DNA of 64,000 bases, from the NCBI RefSeq assembly GCF_022354825.1, contig NZ_CP031168.1, forward strand, positions 1,365,501-1,429,500. The letters are read 5' to 3'. Shown one piece after another: positions 1 to 9,500 of the stretch (position 1 is the first letter of the stretch; every line of letters begins with the position of its first letter). The notes under the pieces are model-generated. The model saw only the letters and a program-made list of their open reading frames with translations, searched no databases and had not been told where the DNA came from. The translations under genes were made by a program, and so were the position numbers. Origin of the DNA: Paenibacillus sp. H1-7. GTDB taxonomy: Bacteria > Bacillota > Bacilli > Paenibacillales > NBRC-103111.

Positions 1-1
1 A

Positions 2-496
2 GGCATCGTCAATCAGCTGTTTGTTTATTTCGGCGGCGACGGACAGGCGATGCTGCAAAAGCCGGAAATGTTCCGGGGCATCTACGTGATTTCGGAAATA
101 TGGCAAAAAATCGGCTGGGAGTCGATCATTTATATCGCGGCGCTCATGAGCATCGATCAGGAGCAGTACGAAGCGGCCCGAATCGATGGGGCAAGCCGCT
201 GGAAACAAATTTTGCATATTACGCTTCCGGGAATTATGCCGACCATCGCGATCATGTTTATTCTGCGCATGGGCAACCTGCTGAATGTCGGCTTTGAAAA
301 GATCATCTTGCTGTACAATCCGATTACGTACGATACGGCGGATGTTATCTCCTCGTTCGTATACCGCAAAGGCTTGCTCGAGTTCGGCTGGAGCTACAGC
401 TCCGCGGTCGGTTTGTTCAACTCCGTCATTAACCTGATCCTGTTGATAACCGCGAACTATGTAAGCCGCAGAGTGAACCAAAGCAGCCTTTGGTAA
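2..496 (+). CDS. Sugar ABC transporter permease, LplB-type (5' end outside window)
   Basis: The reading frame is open from the first full codon, so the N-terminus lies upstream of the window. The visible 164 residues hold the C-terminal membrane part of a binding-protein-dependent permease. The EAA loop is clear around nt 169-235 (YEAARIDGASRWKQI, then LPG), the site that contacts the cytoplasmic ATPase. Family knowledge: LplB/YteP-type permeases pair with a YtcP-type permease and a lipoprotein binding protein to import oligosaccharides. The next gene starts 15 bp after the stop and is that partner. The substrate cannot be told from sequence. Confidence 0.93.
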   Translation, partial: GIVNQLFVYFGGDGQAMLQKPEMFRGIYVISEIWQKIGWESIIYIAALMSIDQEQYEAARIDGASRWKQILHITLPGIMPTIAIMFILRMGNLLNVGFEKIILLYNPITYDTADVISSFVYRKGLLEFGWSYSSAVGLFNSVINLILLITANYVSRRVNQSSLW

Positions 497-511
497 AGGA
501 GGAGAATCGCT

Positions 512-1393
512 ATGAAGAGAAATACCAATATCATGGAACGTGCGTTCGATTGGGGTATTCACGGTATTTTGCTGCTGCTGGTTGTTATTACGCTGTATCC
601 GCTGCTGCACGTGGCCTTCTCGTCCTTAAGCGATGCGAATCAGATCGTTGCTCACAGAGGGATTCTGTGGAAGCCTCTAGGCTTCAGCGTGGAAGCTTAC
701 AAGAGCGTGTTCGACAACCCGGATATTTTGAAAGGATACCGCAATACGCTGTTTATCGTCGTGTTCGGCGTAGCGGTCAATTTGCTCGTGACGGCGCTCG
801 GAGCCTACGTGCTGTCGCGCAGAAACGTCATGTGGAATAAAGTGTTCATCTTTGTTATCGTGCTGACAATGTTTTTCAACGGCGGCTTGATCCCGATGTA
901 TTTGATCGTCAAAAATGTCGGCCTGATCGATTCCCTGTGGGCGACGATTATTCCTTTTGCCGTCAATACGTTCAACCTGATCATTATGCGTACGGCGTTC
1001 ATGTCGGTGCCGGAAAGTCTGGAGGAGTCGGCCAAGATCGACGGGGCGAATCATTTCACGATTTTGTTCAAAATCATTATTCCGCTCTCCATGCCGGTCA
1101 TTGCGGTTATGATCCTGTATTATGCGGTAGAGAAGTGGAACGGCTGGTTTTATGCGTCGGTGTTTCTTAAGGATCGCGAGCTGTTCCCGCTGCAGCTGAT
1201 ACTGCGTGAAATTTTGCTGGCGAACTCGACTGACAGCATGTCCTCGGGTGCCGATGCGGCCGACAGGTTCCAAATCGGGGAGACGATCAAGTATGCAACC
1301 ATCATGGTAGCCACGGTGCCGATCTTGTGCGTGTATCCGTTCGTGCAAAAATATTTTGTCAAAGGCGTCATGGTGGGTGCTTTGAAGGGCTAA
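512..1393 (+). CDS. Carbohydrate ABC transporter permease, YtcP-type
   Basis: 293 residues, the usual family length, with about six hydrophobic segments and an EAA loop near residues 170-195 (EESAKIDGANHF, then IPLSMP). The ATG at 512 follows an AAAGGAGGAG ribosome binding site and sits 15 bp after the upstream permease, so the two are co-transcribed and probably form a heterodimeric channel. Family knowledge: members import oligosaccharides and usually borrow a shared MsmX-like ATPase, which fits the absence of an ATPase gene here. A strong terminator follows, so this is the last gene of its operon. Confidence 0.94.
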   Translation: MKRNTNIMERAFDWGIHGILLLLVVITLYPLLHVAFSSLSDANQIVAHRGILWKPLGFSVEAYKSVFDNPDILKGYRNTLFIVVFGVAVNLLVTALGAYVLSRRNVMWNKVFIFVIVLTMFFNGGLIPMYLIVKNVGLIDSLWATIIPFAVNTFNLIIMRTAFMSVPESLEESAKIDGANHFTILFKIIIPLSMPVIAVMILYYAVEKWNGWFYASVFLKDRELFPLQLILREILLANSTDSMSSGADAADRFQIGETIKYATIMVATVPILCVYPFVQKYFVKGVMVGALKG

Positions 1394-1426
1394 CGCTTGG
1401 TTTGAAAGCTCTCGATGCTCTAAATG

Positions 1427-1474
1427 GATCGCATAGTCTCCTTTTTGGTAAAAGAGGAGGGATGCGGTCTTTTT
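1427..1474 (+). terminator. Rho-independent terminator of the sugar permease operon
   Basis: GATCGCAT (1427-1434) pairs with ATGCGGTC (1462-1469) with one wobble. The stem continues inward through TCTCCTTTT/AAAAGAGGA and is followed by a T run. It lies 33 bp after the permease stop. Confidence 0.8.
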
Positions 1475-1620
1475 GCTGTGCGCAAAAAAATGCAGGCGAA
1501 TTCATATCATCTGTGCAACCTTTGGAAAGCTTGCTCCGTCTAGAGGGTAACTCCGGAGTTGAAAATGGAAATGATACCAAATGGTACTTATAAAACATAC
1601 GCTACGGGAAGGTGACATTG

Positions 1621-2622
1621 ATGATGAAGAAGAAGTTTGTGACGCTTGTTTCTGCCGCAGCCTTGCTGTGCACGGTTTCGGCCGGTTCGGTTTATGCTTT
1701 CACCGATCTGGATTCTGCGGACAAGGAGCCGGTTAACGCGTTGAAGGATAGAGGAATCGTGAGCGGGATCGACAGCCAGCATTTTGCTCCCCGCGGCCAA
1801 ATCAGCTTTGCCCAAAGCATCAGCATGATCGTGAAGGGGCTGGATTTGAATCTGGATTTGGTGAAATTCATCAAAAAGCCGGAGGCGTCCGACTATTTTA
1901 CGAATGTTCCTAACGATGCGTGGTATGCGGAAGCCTTTATTATCGCCAAAGTGAACGGCCTCGATATTCCGAAGGACGTCGATCCTAACGCGAAGGTGAC
2001 AAGGGAGCAATACGCGAATTTGCTGCTAACCGCCATGTACACGAAGGGCGATTTCCCGACCGTTAAAATGTTTATCGCTTTGGCGGACGAAGATCAAATC
2101 GATATCAAATATCAAGGCGACATTCAGCGTCTATATTTGCACAAGATCGACAAGCTCGGTGAAGACCGCAAAGCTTACCCGAAACGAGAAATTACGCGCG
2201 GCGAAGCGGCAACCTGGCTGTATAACGCGATCAAGCTTGTAGAAGCGCAAGCGCAGAACCCGCAGCCGCCTCAGCAGCAAAGCGACGTCAAAGTGAGCGT
2301 GGAGAAGGTCAACGAAGAGGTGAACAAGGTCGTATTGTCGCGTGAAATGCCGCATCCGGGCTACGGTCTGAAAATTACCGGCATCCAGTTCCAGGCTGAC
2401 AATACGGCGGTCATTCAATACGAAGTAACTCCGCCGAATCCGGACATGATGTACCCGCAAGTCATCACCGAAGTGAAGGCTGAAACTTACGTTGCTTCCA
2501 AATATAAGCCGGTGGCGCAGCCTGTAGCCGTTACGCTGCCAGGCGTCATCGGAGGCGGAGCGTCCCCGTCGGATTCTATCGCTTCACCGGCATCGCCGGG
2601 CACGGGCGCAGTGGCTGAGTAA
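1621..2622 (+). CDS. Exported S-layer-homology (SLH) domain protein
   Basis: About 333 residues. A signal peptide (MMKKK, hydrophobic core, cleavage near SVYA-F) is followed by three SLH-like repeats over roughly residues 22-205 (FTDL..., YFTNVPNDAWYAEAF, ITRGEAATWLYNAIK). A Pro/Gln-rich linker and a C-terminal region of about 110 residues without a recognised domain follow. Family knowledge: SLH repeats bind pyruvylated secondary cell wall polymer, so the product is probably anchored to the cell surface. The ATG at 1621 is preferred because GGAAGGTG lies 6 bp upstream; GTG 1612 and TTG 1618 are in-frame alternatives. Flanked by terminators, so monocistronic. Confidence 0.88.
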   Translation: MMKKKFVTLVSAAALLCTVSAGSVYAFTDLDSADKEPVNALKDRGIVSGIDSQHFAPRGQISFAQSISMIVKGLDLNLDLVKFIKKPEASDYFTNVPNDAWYAEAFIIAKVNGLDIPKDVDPNAKVTREQYANLLLTAMYTKGDFPTVKMFIALADEDQIDIKYQGDIQRLYLHKIDKLGEDRKAYPKREITRGEAATWLYNAIKLVEAQAQNPQPPQQQSDVKVSVEKVNEEVNKVVLSREMPHPGYGLKITGIQFQADNTAVIQYEVTPPNPDMMYPQVITEVKAETYVASKYKPVAQPVAVTLPGVIGGGASPSDSIASPASPGTGAVAE

Positions 2623-2673
2623 TTTGCAGCGGCGAAGACGATTTGCCGCTTTGCAGCGCAGAAATATCTCGAT

Positions 2674-2738
2674 AAAACACCCTCATCGGTTAGCCAAAGG
2701 CTTTAGAGCCTGTCGGATTGCCGAGTAGGGTGTTTTTC
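2674..2738 (+). terminator. Terminator after the SLH gene
   Basis: A perfect 10-bp stem, AAAACACCCT (2674-2683) with AGGGTGTTTT (about 2727-2736), encloses a second partial stem and is followed by T residues. Confidence 0.85.
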
Positions 2739-2828
2739 TTTGCCGCGCTCGTTTGGGATCGGCTTGCATGTGGTAAAATAAGCCTATGAAATGATTTCAT
2801 AATGATTCGTCGAAGGGAGCTGCTTTTT

Positions 2829-3623
2829 ATGGATAAAAAGGTTGTCGAGCTGGACGGGCTGCGTCTGGCTTATCAGGAAAAAGGCAAGGGACAAGCCGTT
2901 GTGCTGCTGCACGGCTTTTGCGGGAGCTCGGCTTACTGGAACGAGCTGCTGCCGTTGCTGCCGGAGACGAGCCGCTTCATCACCCCCGATCTGCGGGGGC
3001 ATGGCGATTCGGGTGCGCCGGAGGGAACTTACACGATGGAGGCCATCGCCGACGATATCGCGCAGCTCATCGAGCGGCTGGAGCTGGGCCGTACGATCGT
3101 GCTCGGACATTCGCTCGGCGGCTATGCCGCGCTGGCGCTGGCGGAGCGCCGTCCGGAGCTGCTGGCCGGCTTCGGCTTGATCCATTCCACCGCTTATCCC
3201 GACAGCGAGGAGGGCAAGCAGGGACGTCTGAAGAGCATCCAGACGATCAAGGAAAAGGGGCTGCCGACGTTCATCGACGGCCTGATCCCGAAGCTGTTCG
3301 CGCCCGCTCACGTGCAGTCGATGCCTGAAGCGGTCCAGGAGGCCATCCGCATCGGCAATGGCACCAGCCCCGAGGGTGCGGTCAACACCCTCGAAGGGAT
3401 GCGGACCCGCCCGGACCGCCGAGCGGTGCTGGAGCAGGCGCAAGTTCCCGTGCTGCTGCTCGCGGGCGAGCACGATCAAATCATTCCGGTCGAGCGCACG
3501 TTTACCGCTAGCGGCGACCGGATTATCCAGCGCACGGTGGCCGGCGCAGGCCACATGAGCATGATGGAGTCGCCGAGTGAGCTGGCGACTGCGGTAGTGA
3601 GCTTCGCAGCGGCCGTGAAATAG
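2829..3623 (+). CDS. Alpha/beta hydrolase
   Basis: 264 residues with the full hydrolase fold. It shows the oxyanion segment LLHGFCGS near residue 27, the nucleophile elbow GHSLGG near 95 (catalytic Ser), an acidic residue in GEHDQIIP near 216 and a His in AGAGHMSM near 239. No signal peptide, so cytoplasmic. The ATG at 2829 follows AAGGGAG by 9 bp; an ATG at 2802 is in frame but has no ribosome binding site. The family covers esterases, haloperoxidase-like and C-C hydrolases, and the substrate is not predictable. Monocistronic, closed by a terminator. Confidence 0.9.
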   Translation: MDKKVVELDGLRLAYQEKGKGQAVVLLHGFCGSSAYWNELLPLLPETSRFITPDLRGHGDSGAPEGTYTMEAIADDIAQLIERLELGRTIVLGHSLGGYAALALAERRPELLAGFGLIHSTAYPDSEEGKQGRLKSIQTIKEKGLPTFIDGLIPKLFAPAHVQSMPEAVQEAIRIGNGTSPEGAVNTLEGMRTRPDRRAVLEQAQVPVLLLAGEHDQIIPVERTFTASGDRIIQRTVAGAGHMSMMESPSELATAVVSFAAAVK

Positions 3624-3634
3624 CGGCCGCAGAG

Positions 3635-3683
3635 AGCCCGTCCATACCCCCGAGTTTGAGGGGGAGGGGACGGGCTTGTTTTT
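3635..3683 (+). terminator. Terminator after the hydrolase gene
   Basis: AGCCCGTCC (3635-3643) pairs with GGACGGGCT (3668-3676) around a C-run/G-run inner stem, followed by TGTTTTT. Confidence 0.8.
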
Positions 3684-3843
3684 GCCCGCGCGCCGGCTGC
3701 GCGGGCGATTGGGCCAGCACGGAGCGGCGCAGCCCGTGCTGTGGATCTTGTGTGCCGGGCATTGGCCGCCGGCGCGCGGCTTTGCCGCGCTGTAAGTCGG
3801 ATTTTCCGACTTTCAGCGCCAGGAACTGCTCCGGCTTTATGCT

Positions 3844-4095
3844 GTAAGCCGGAAAAACCGCGTTACGGCCTCGGTAGGCGGCTCGTAAGCAGGATTTCCC
3901 AGGCTGTAAGCAGGTTTTTCCGCGTTACAGGGCAAGGTTCAGCCCAGCGGTGAGTCTGTAAGCCGGAAAAACCGCGTTACGGCCTCGGAATGCGGTCGTA
4001 AGCAGGATTTGCCACGCTGTAAGGAGGTTTTTCCGCGTTACAGGGCAAAGTTCAGCCCAGCGGTGAGTCTGTAAGCCGGAAAAACCCGTTACCGC
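3844..4095. repeat. Array of 113-114 bp units with paired palindromes (array 1)
   Basis: The unit starts at GTAAGCCGGAAAAACC at 3844, 3958 and 4071 (periods 114 and 113 bp), giving two full copies and the start of a third. Each full unit also has a second palindrome, GTAAGSAGG then TTTTTCCGCGTTAC, at 3906 and 4019, again 113 bp apart and 61-62 bp after the first. A related hairpin, GTAAGTCGG/CCGACTTTC, precedes the array near 3792. The unit pairs GTAA...GG with CC...TTAC around an A- or T-rich loop. The same architecture recurs at 42369-42819. No coding frame is maintained through it. Confidence 0.9.
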
Positions 4096-4422
4096 CTCGG
4101 AGCGCACAACCTGAACGATGTTGAAAAACGTGTCAGATAGAAACAAGCTTTCCTTACGCTGTTTGCTACATAGAGAACTACGTTCTAACGCGCACGCCAA
4201 GCCATGATAGCGCTGAAAAGCAATATCTGTCGATAGAGCTACAGCGATTCAAGCATCCTTCTGTTTGTTCCCACCGTTGGCTGCAAACCCAAGATGCCGC
4301 CAACGAGAGCTGCACGACAAAATTCCATCGACAAATAAGAGCAAGAGCATTGCCGGGGAGAGGAATCGGTGTTACGATACAAAAAACTAACGTAGTTCAA
4401 CAATCATAAGAAGGTGCTCGAA
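4096..4422. other. Intergenic stretch before the flippase gene
   Basis: No gene, hairpin terminator or known riboswitch core was recognised. It should contain the flippase promoter. The AT-rich stretch around 4375-4400 is the likely site, but no convincing -35/-10 pair was fixed. Confidence 0.5.
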
Positions 4423-5925
4423 ATGGTGTCGGGAAAGATAAGTCTTCAGCCGAATCAACGTTTTTTGCTGCGAAGTGTGTCCATTATTGTACTCGGTCTT
4501 TTCATCAATCAGCTGCTGCAAACGGTCGGGAGCATTATTTTGGCGCGCGTGCTGAATGACCCCGCTTTATTCGGAGAAGTGAATTTGCTGCTGCAAATTT
4601 TCGGCATGGTGACGTTATTTCTTAATGTAGGGTTCAATTCCGCCTTGGTGTACGGTTTTTCGACCAACCGGGAGGAAGCGGTGCAAAGCAAGTTCCGCAC
4701 GGCATTGCTCGGAAGTCTGGTGTTCGGGATTGTCGTCAGCGCAGTACTGGCCGTATTGGCTCCGCTGCTGTCGCATACGTATCAGCTGCCGTCACTGCAA
4801 GGGGCCTTGATCATAAGCTCACTTATGCTGGTGTTCAACTCGGTTATTAATATCGGGGTGGCGTCGTTTTCCGGCAATCGGGAATTCGGGACGCAGGCGA
4901 CGTTTATGGTTATTACGACTGTTTTTTCCACGCTGGGCATGGTGCTCGGGGTGCTGTGGCCGATCGCCGGAGATCTGCTGTGGGGCGTCTCGTTTTGGAT
5001 GGGGGTAGGCTCCCTGCTTACGGCTATTTTCATTTGCTGGAAGGCGGAAAAGGTACACCGTCCGCGGTGGCTGGGAGAAATCCGGCTGACGCAGATGAGA
5101 GAAATGATGCGGTACGGCGTGCCAGGCTGGGCGGGCAATATCGCGAAAGCTTTCCAGCAGCCGTTTCTCGTAATGATCATAGGGGCAAGCTCGGTGGTTG
5201 CTGTCGGCCATTTGGCCAATGCCTTTCGTATTACCGGGTTTATCGGGATTGTCACCTGGGCGTTTATGATCGTTACGTTCCCCTTTGTAGCGGAAAGCTC
5301 CAAAGATTGGGAAGAAAGCCGCCGGCGCGGAACGCTGTGCGTCCGGTACAACAATCTGATTTTGTACCCGCTGACCCTTGCAATTTGTATGTATCCTAAC
5401 GAAATCAACGGATTTTTGTTCGGCGAAGGCTATACGACCGGCGATTCCGCCACCTACATCCGACTGCTGGCGCTCGGTGTCTTTTTTTCGTCCGTCGGAC
5501 GGCTCGGGGGGAATATATTGGCCGGGCTCGGCAAAACGAAGGCTAATTTCTGGGTCATGATCGTGGCGGGCATTTTCGTTATTGCCGTTGCGCCGTTCAT
5601 TAACTCCAGCAACTCTGTGCTGGCCGTATGGATGTACACGGGCGGCTGGGCGGTTTCTGCGCTGTCGATGTTCTGGTTTTTTTATCTCGAAGGGTTCAAG
5701 CTCAACTGGTGGAAGGCGTACGGGGAGCCGGTTCTTCCGACTCTGGCCATGGCTGTTTGTATGGTGGCAGGCCGCTTGACAGGGCCGCTAAACAGCTGGT
5801 TCGTTCTATTGGGACTTGCCTGCGTGGTAGTACTGACGTTGTATATTGAATCCACCCGGTTCGATCATTCGCGACTTCGCTGGCTGCAAGGCAAGCAGGC
5901 GAAGACACGGCATGAACACCATTGA
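4423..5925 (+). CDS. MOP-superfamily flippase (polysaccharide/teichuronate-type exporter)
   Basis: 500 residues with about 12-14 hydrophobic segments and the layout of the Wzx/polysaccharide-transport family, including the N-terminal stretch IILARVLNDPALFGEVNLL. Family knowledge: these proteins flip undecaprenyl-linked sugar intermediates across the membrane. The ATG at 4423 has AAGAAGGTG just upstream; a GTG at 4414 is possible but overlaps the ribosome binding site. The large GT-C glycosyltransferase 650 bp downstream suggests a surface-glycan role, but no glycan cluster surrounds it, so the substrate is open. Confidence 0.88.
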   Translation: MVSGKISLQPNQRFLLRSVSIIVLGLFINQLLQTVGSIILARVLNDPALFGEVNLLLQIFGMVTLFLNVGFNSALVYGFSTNREEAVQSKFRTALLGSLVFGIVVSAVLAVLAPLLSHTYQLPSLQGALIISSLMLVFNSVINIGVASFSGNREFGTQATFMVITTVFSTLGMVLGVLWPIAGDLLWGVSFWMGVGSLLTAIFICWKAEKVHRPRWLGEIRLTQMREMMRYGVPGWAGNIAKAFQQPFLVMIIGASSVVAVGHLANAFRITGFIGIVTWAFMIVTFPFVAESSKDWEESRRRGTLCVRYNNLILYPLTLAICMYPNEINGFLFGEGYTTGDSATYIRLLALGVFFSSVGRLGGNILAGLGKTKANFWVMIVAGIFVIAVAPFINSSNSVLAVWMYTGGWAVSALSMFWFFYLEGFKLNWWKAYGEPVLPTLAMAVCMVAGRLTGPLNSWFVLLGLACVVVLTLYIESTRFDHSRLRWLQGKQAKTRHEHH

Positions 5926-6575
5926 TCGGGCAGGGGATCATCGAACAGATGGCCATCCATGTCGGGGCGGATCATCGTCATGCAGCATTGCCCCGGAAAT
6001 AATCGAGCAGTACGGATAACGCCCAAAACCGGCGTTGAGCCGATGGAATGTGAGTGAAGCATATCAGCCTACAAAAGTTATTACAGCGTTCCCGATTAAG
6101 GGGCGCTGTTTTTTTGTCCACATGGGAACGTTTAAAAGTTCAGTAAAGTGATAAAGTGTAATGAGGAGCTTTCCAATTATCATATGCAGTCTTGCGACAT
6201 TGCCCAGCTTAACGAAATCCGGTCTTGAAGCAGGGACATGGTAAATCGCAAAACTTGAATTGCCCGGCTGCTAGGTTAAAATGTATATTAATGGTACTTT
6301 GCAGCTGTCTGTCATGGATTCCAGTCTTAAAGCAGACGGAATCGGGCCAGCAGCCTAGGAGAGACGCCTAATGTTACCTTATGACGATCGGCGGAGCGAA
6401 AATGTAAGATGGAAAGATCACCAAAGCACCTTCACGAAAGGAGCGGCGGCGTCCGACAACGATTGCATAAGTATGACTCCGGCATGAATACGCAATCTGG
6501 ACGGCTCATCGAACGGATATCGACCGATAGGATCCCGATGGACGCAGGCGGAACGGTTCGTGCGAAGAGTATAAC
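5926..6575. other. 650-bp non-coding region between flippase and glycosyltransferase
   Basis: Contains the terminator at 6083-6115. The remaining 460 bp precede a gene with a weak TTG start and hold several short inverted segments, but I could not match them to a known riboswitch or T-box core. The length suggests a long leader or an unrecognised regulatory element. Confidence 0.4.
6083..6115 (+). terminator. Terminator downstream of the flippase gene
   Basis: ACAGCG (6083-6088) pairs with CGCTGT, with inner CCC/GGG pairing, followed by seven T residues. It lies about 160 bp after the flippase stop. Confidence 0.8.
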
Positions 6576-9500
6576 TTGAGAGAGATAGAGTGTCCGGACG
6601 GTGAGCGCCGCTTCCGCTCGGGCAGCTCCGTAAATTCTAAGTCACTGGGGGCGTACATCATTTCTACCTGGATTTATTGCTTGCTCTTCACCATATGGTT
6701 TGCATGGATGTACCGTTACATGAAGCAATCGGCGGCAATGGGCGTGCATCAGGATGAGATAAAAAACGGCTGGCTGCAAGCCCGTTATCTATATCCCGCT
6801 ATACTTTGCACCGGATTGGCGGTTCGCCTGGCCATCGCATATGGCGTATACGGCTACGATGTGGATGTGAATACGTTCAAAGCGTGGGCTGATCACGCCG
6901 CGTCCGCAGGAATCACGCGATTTTACACATCCGATCTATTTGTCGATTACCCCCCGGGGTATATTTATGTATTGTATGCTGTAGGCTGGCTTCGCAGCGC
7001 GCTGCAGCTTGCTTACGATTCGCCGTTATTTTTGCTGCTGTTGAAAAGCCCGGCCATCGCCGCCGATCTATTGACCTCGTATTTGCTGTTTCGCCTCGGC
7101 TCCCGCTATACGGCGGTCCCGATTGCTTTGGGGGCTTCACTGATCTATTTGTTCAATCCGGCGGTTATCGTCGACTCGGCCGCATGGGGACAGGCGGATT
7201 CCTTTTTCATGCTGTGGATGCTGCTTTGCTTTGAAGCTATCGTCAGCGGGAAGCTGAGACGAGCGTCCGTCTTCTATGCCATTGCGTTATTGATCAAACC
7301 GCAGGCGTTGTTGTTCGGCTTCATCCTGCTGGTTCTGTTTATACGCCGAGGCAGCTGGCGTACGCTGCTGCAGTGCTTAGGGTGCGGACTGGCGGTGTTC
7401 GCAGCGTTAGCGGCTCCTTTTCTCGTTCATAAAGAGCCTCTATGGCTGGTTAGCCTCTACTTCGGGACGTTATCGTCTTATCCGTACGCGAGCTTGAATG
7501 CTTTTAATGTGATGAGCCTGTTCGGGGGCAATTTTGTATCTATCACAGATCCCATGGTTTTCTTCACCTATCAGACATGGAGCATGATCCTGATGGCGCT
7601 TGTGCTGCTGTACGCCGCCTTTCTGTACTTCAAGAGCAGCAAGGACGAGACGCAGCTCCTTGTCATTGCCACCCTGCTAATAGCAGGAGCTTTCATGGTT
7701 ATCGCCAAAATGCACGAGCGGTATTTGTTCTATGCACTGCCGCTTCTCGCTCAGGCCTTCCTTCATTCCAGAGACCGCCGGCTTCTCCTTCTGCTGTACG
7801 GCTTCAGTGTGACCACGTTCATCAATGTGAACGAGGTTTTGCGCAGCAGTTTTCAAGGCGTGTATCATCTGCCTTCAGACGATAGTTTGGTCAGAGCCGT
7901 TTCTTTCGTCAACGTGCTGCTTTTTATCGCTTTGAGCATCGTGGCGTGGAAGCTGATCATCCGCGGGGAGACAAAGGAGCTTGTGCCGACGGAAAAAGAA
8001 GCGGGCCGGGAGAGTGGAGCCGGACGAAATAAACCGCAGCAAAAGGAAGCAATGGGCCAATTCAAGGCCATTGGCGCAGCCATAGGACAAACCATAGGGG
8101 CAAGCGGTCAGATTAGCTCAGCCAAACAAGACACGGCGTCCCTGCGTTTCGGCTTGCAGTGGCTGCTGCCCCGATGGCATCCGCTGAACTGGTCGCGTAA
8201 GGATACGCTGCTGCTCGGTGCGCTCATCATAGTCTATACAGTGCTGGCGTTCTACCAGCTCGGTTCGACTCAGGCGCCTCAGACTGCATGGCAGGCTACA
8301 CAGAGCGGGGAGCGGATCGTATTCCGTCTCGGACAGACGGTTGCGATCGACCGGATCAACAGTTTTTCCGGGATCGGGGACGGCAGTTTCACGTATGAGA
8401 TCAGCGAGGACGGCCAGACATGGAGCGCACCGATTTCCGTAGCGAGCGATACGTTTAAGGCGTTCATGTGGCAGCCGACACCGGTTTCCATGACGGGCCG
8501 GTATGTTCGGCTGACGGTAGACAAGCCTCCGTTTGCACTGTACGAGGTTTCGGTCTATGCGTCGGATAAAGAGACCCCTGTACCGATTGAGTCTGTGCAG
8601 GGGGATCGGGTCGATCCGTCAACAGTTGGCGACTTGACGAATTTGACCGATGAATCGGAGACGAGCGCATACAGCGCTACCTTCATGAATGGCACCTATT
8701 TCGATGAAATTTATCATGCAAGAACCGCTTTCGAGCATCTGCACAAGCTTGAGCCTTACGAGTGGACGCATCCGCCGCTGGGCAAGCTGCTCATTTCCGT
8801 CGGCATCATGGTTTTCGGCATGAATCCGTTCGGCTGGCGCATCGTCGGCACGCTGTTCGGCATAGCGATGATTCCGATTATGTATTTGTTCGGCAAGCGA
8901 ATGTTCGGCAGGAGCGAGTACGGCTTTGCCGCAGCGTTCCTGATGACTGTGGACGGACTGCATTTTGTCCAGACGAGGATAGCTACTATCGACGTATACG
9001 GCGTCTTTTTCATTCTGCTGATGTTTTACTTCATGTACCGCTGCTGCACGATGAATTTGTTTGATAACGGTTGGCGGAAGTTCCTTGTGCCGTTTGGCTT
9101 GTGCGGTCTATGCTTCGGGCTCGGTGCTGCATCAAAATGGATTGTCCTGTATGCAGGCTGCGGTCTGGCGGCCTTGTTCTTCCTCTGGCTGCTGCTTCAT
9201 TACGCGGAGTATAGGCGAGCGGTCCGCGGTTTGAAGAATTCGGGATATCAGGCGGATGTAGGGTTGTTGGAGCATTGGCAGCACATCCGCGCGGTATTTC
9301 CGCACCGTGCGATCGTGACTTTAGCATGGGCGTGCGTGTTCTACCTGCTGGTTCCGGCGACTATTTATGTGCTGTCGTATGCTCCGTTTATGATGGTCCC
9401 GGGTCCGGGGCACGGATTCAAAGAGGTGCTGCTGTATCAAAAATATATGCTGGACTACCACAGCCAGCTGCAAGGGACGCATCCGTTCAGCTCTACGTGG

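Noticed and set aside
677..1348. Long minus-strand open frame opposite the YtcP-type permease gene
   Set aside because: It is a mirror frame of a well-supported gene, has Arg/His-rich composition typical of such frames and no ribosome site.
6121..6575. Cyclic-di-GMP or similar riboswitch in the long leader of the glycosyltransferase gene
   Set aside because: Some GAAAG and GGACG-like pieces are present, but the conserved core segments are not in the right order or distance.
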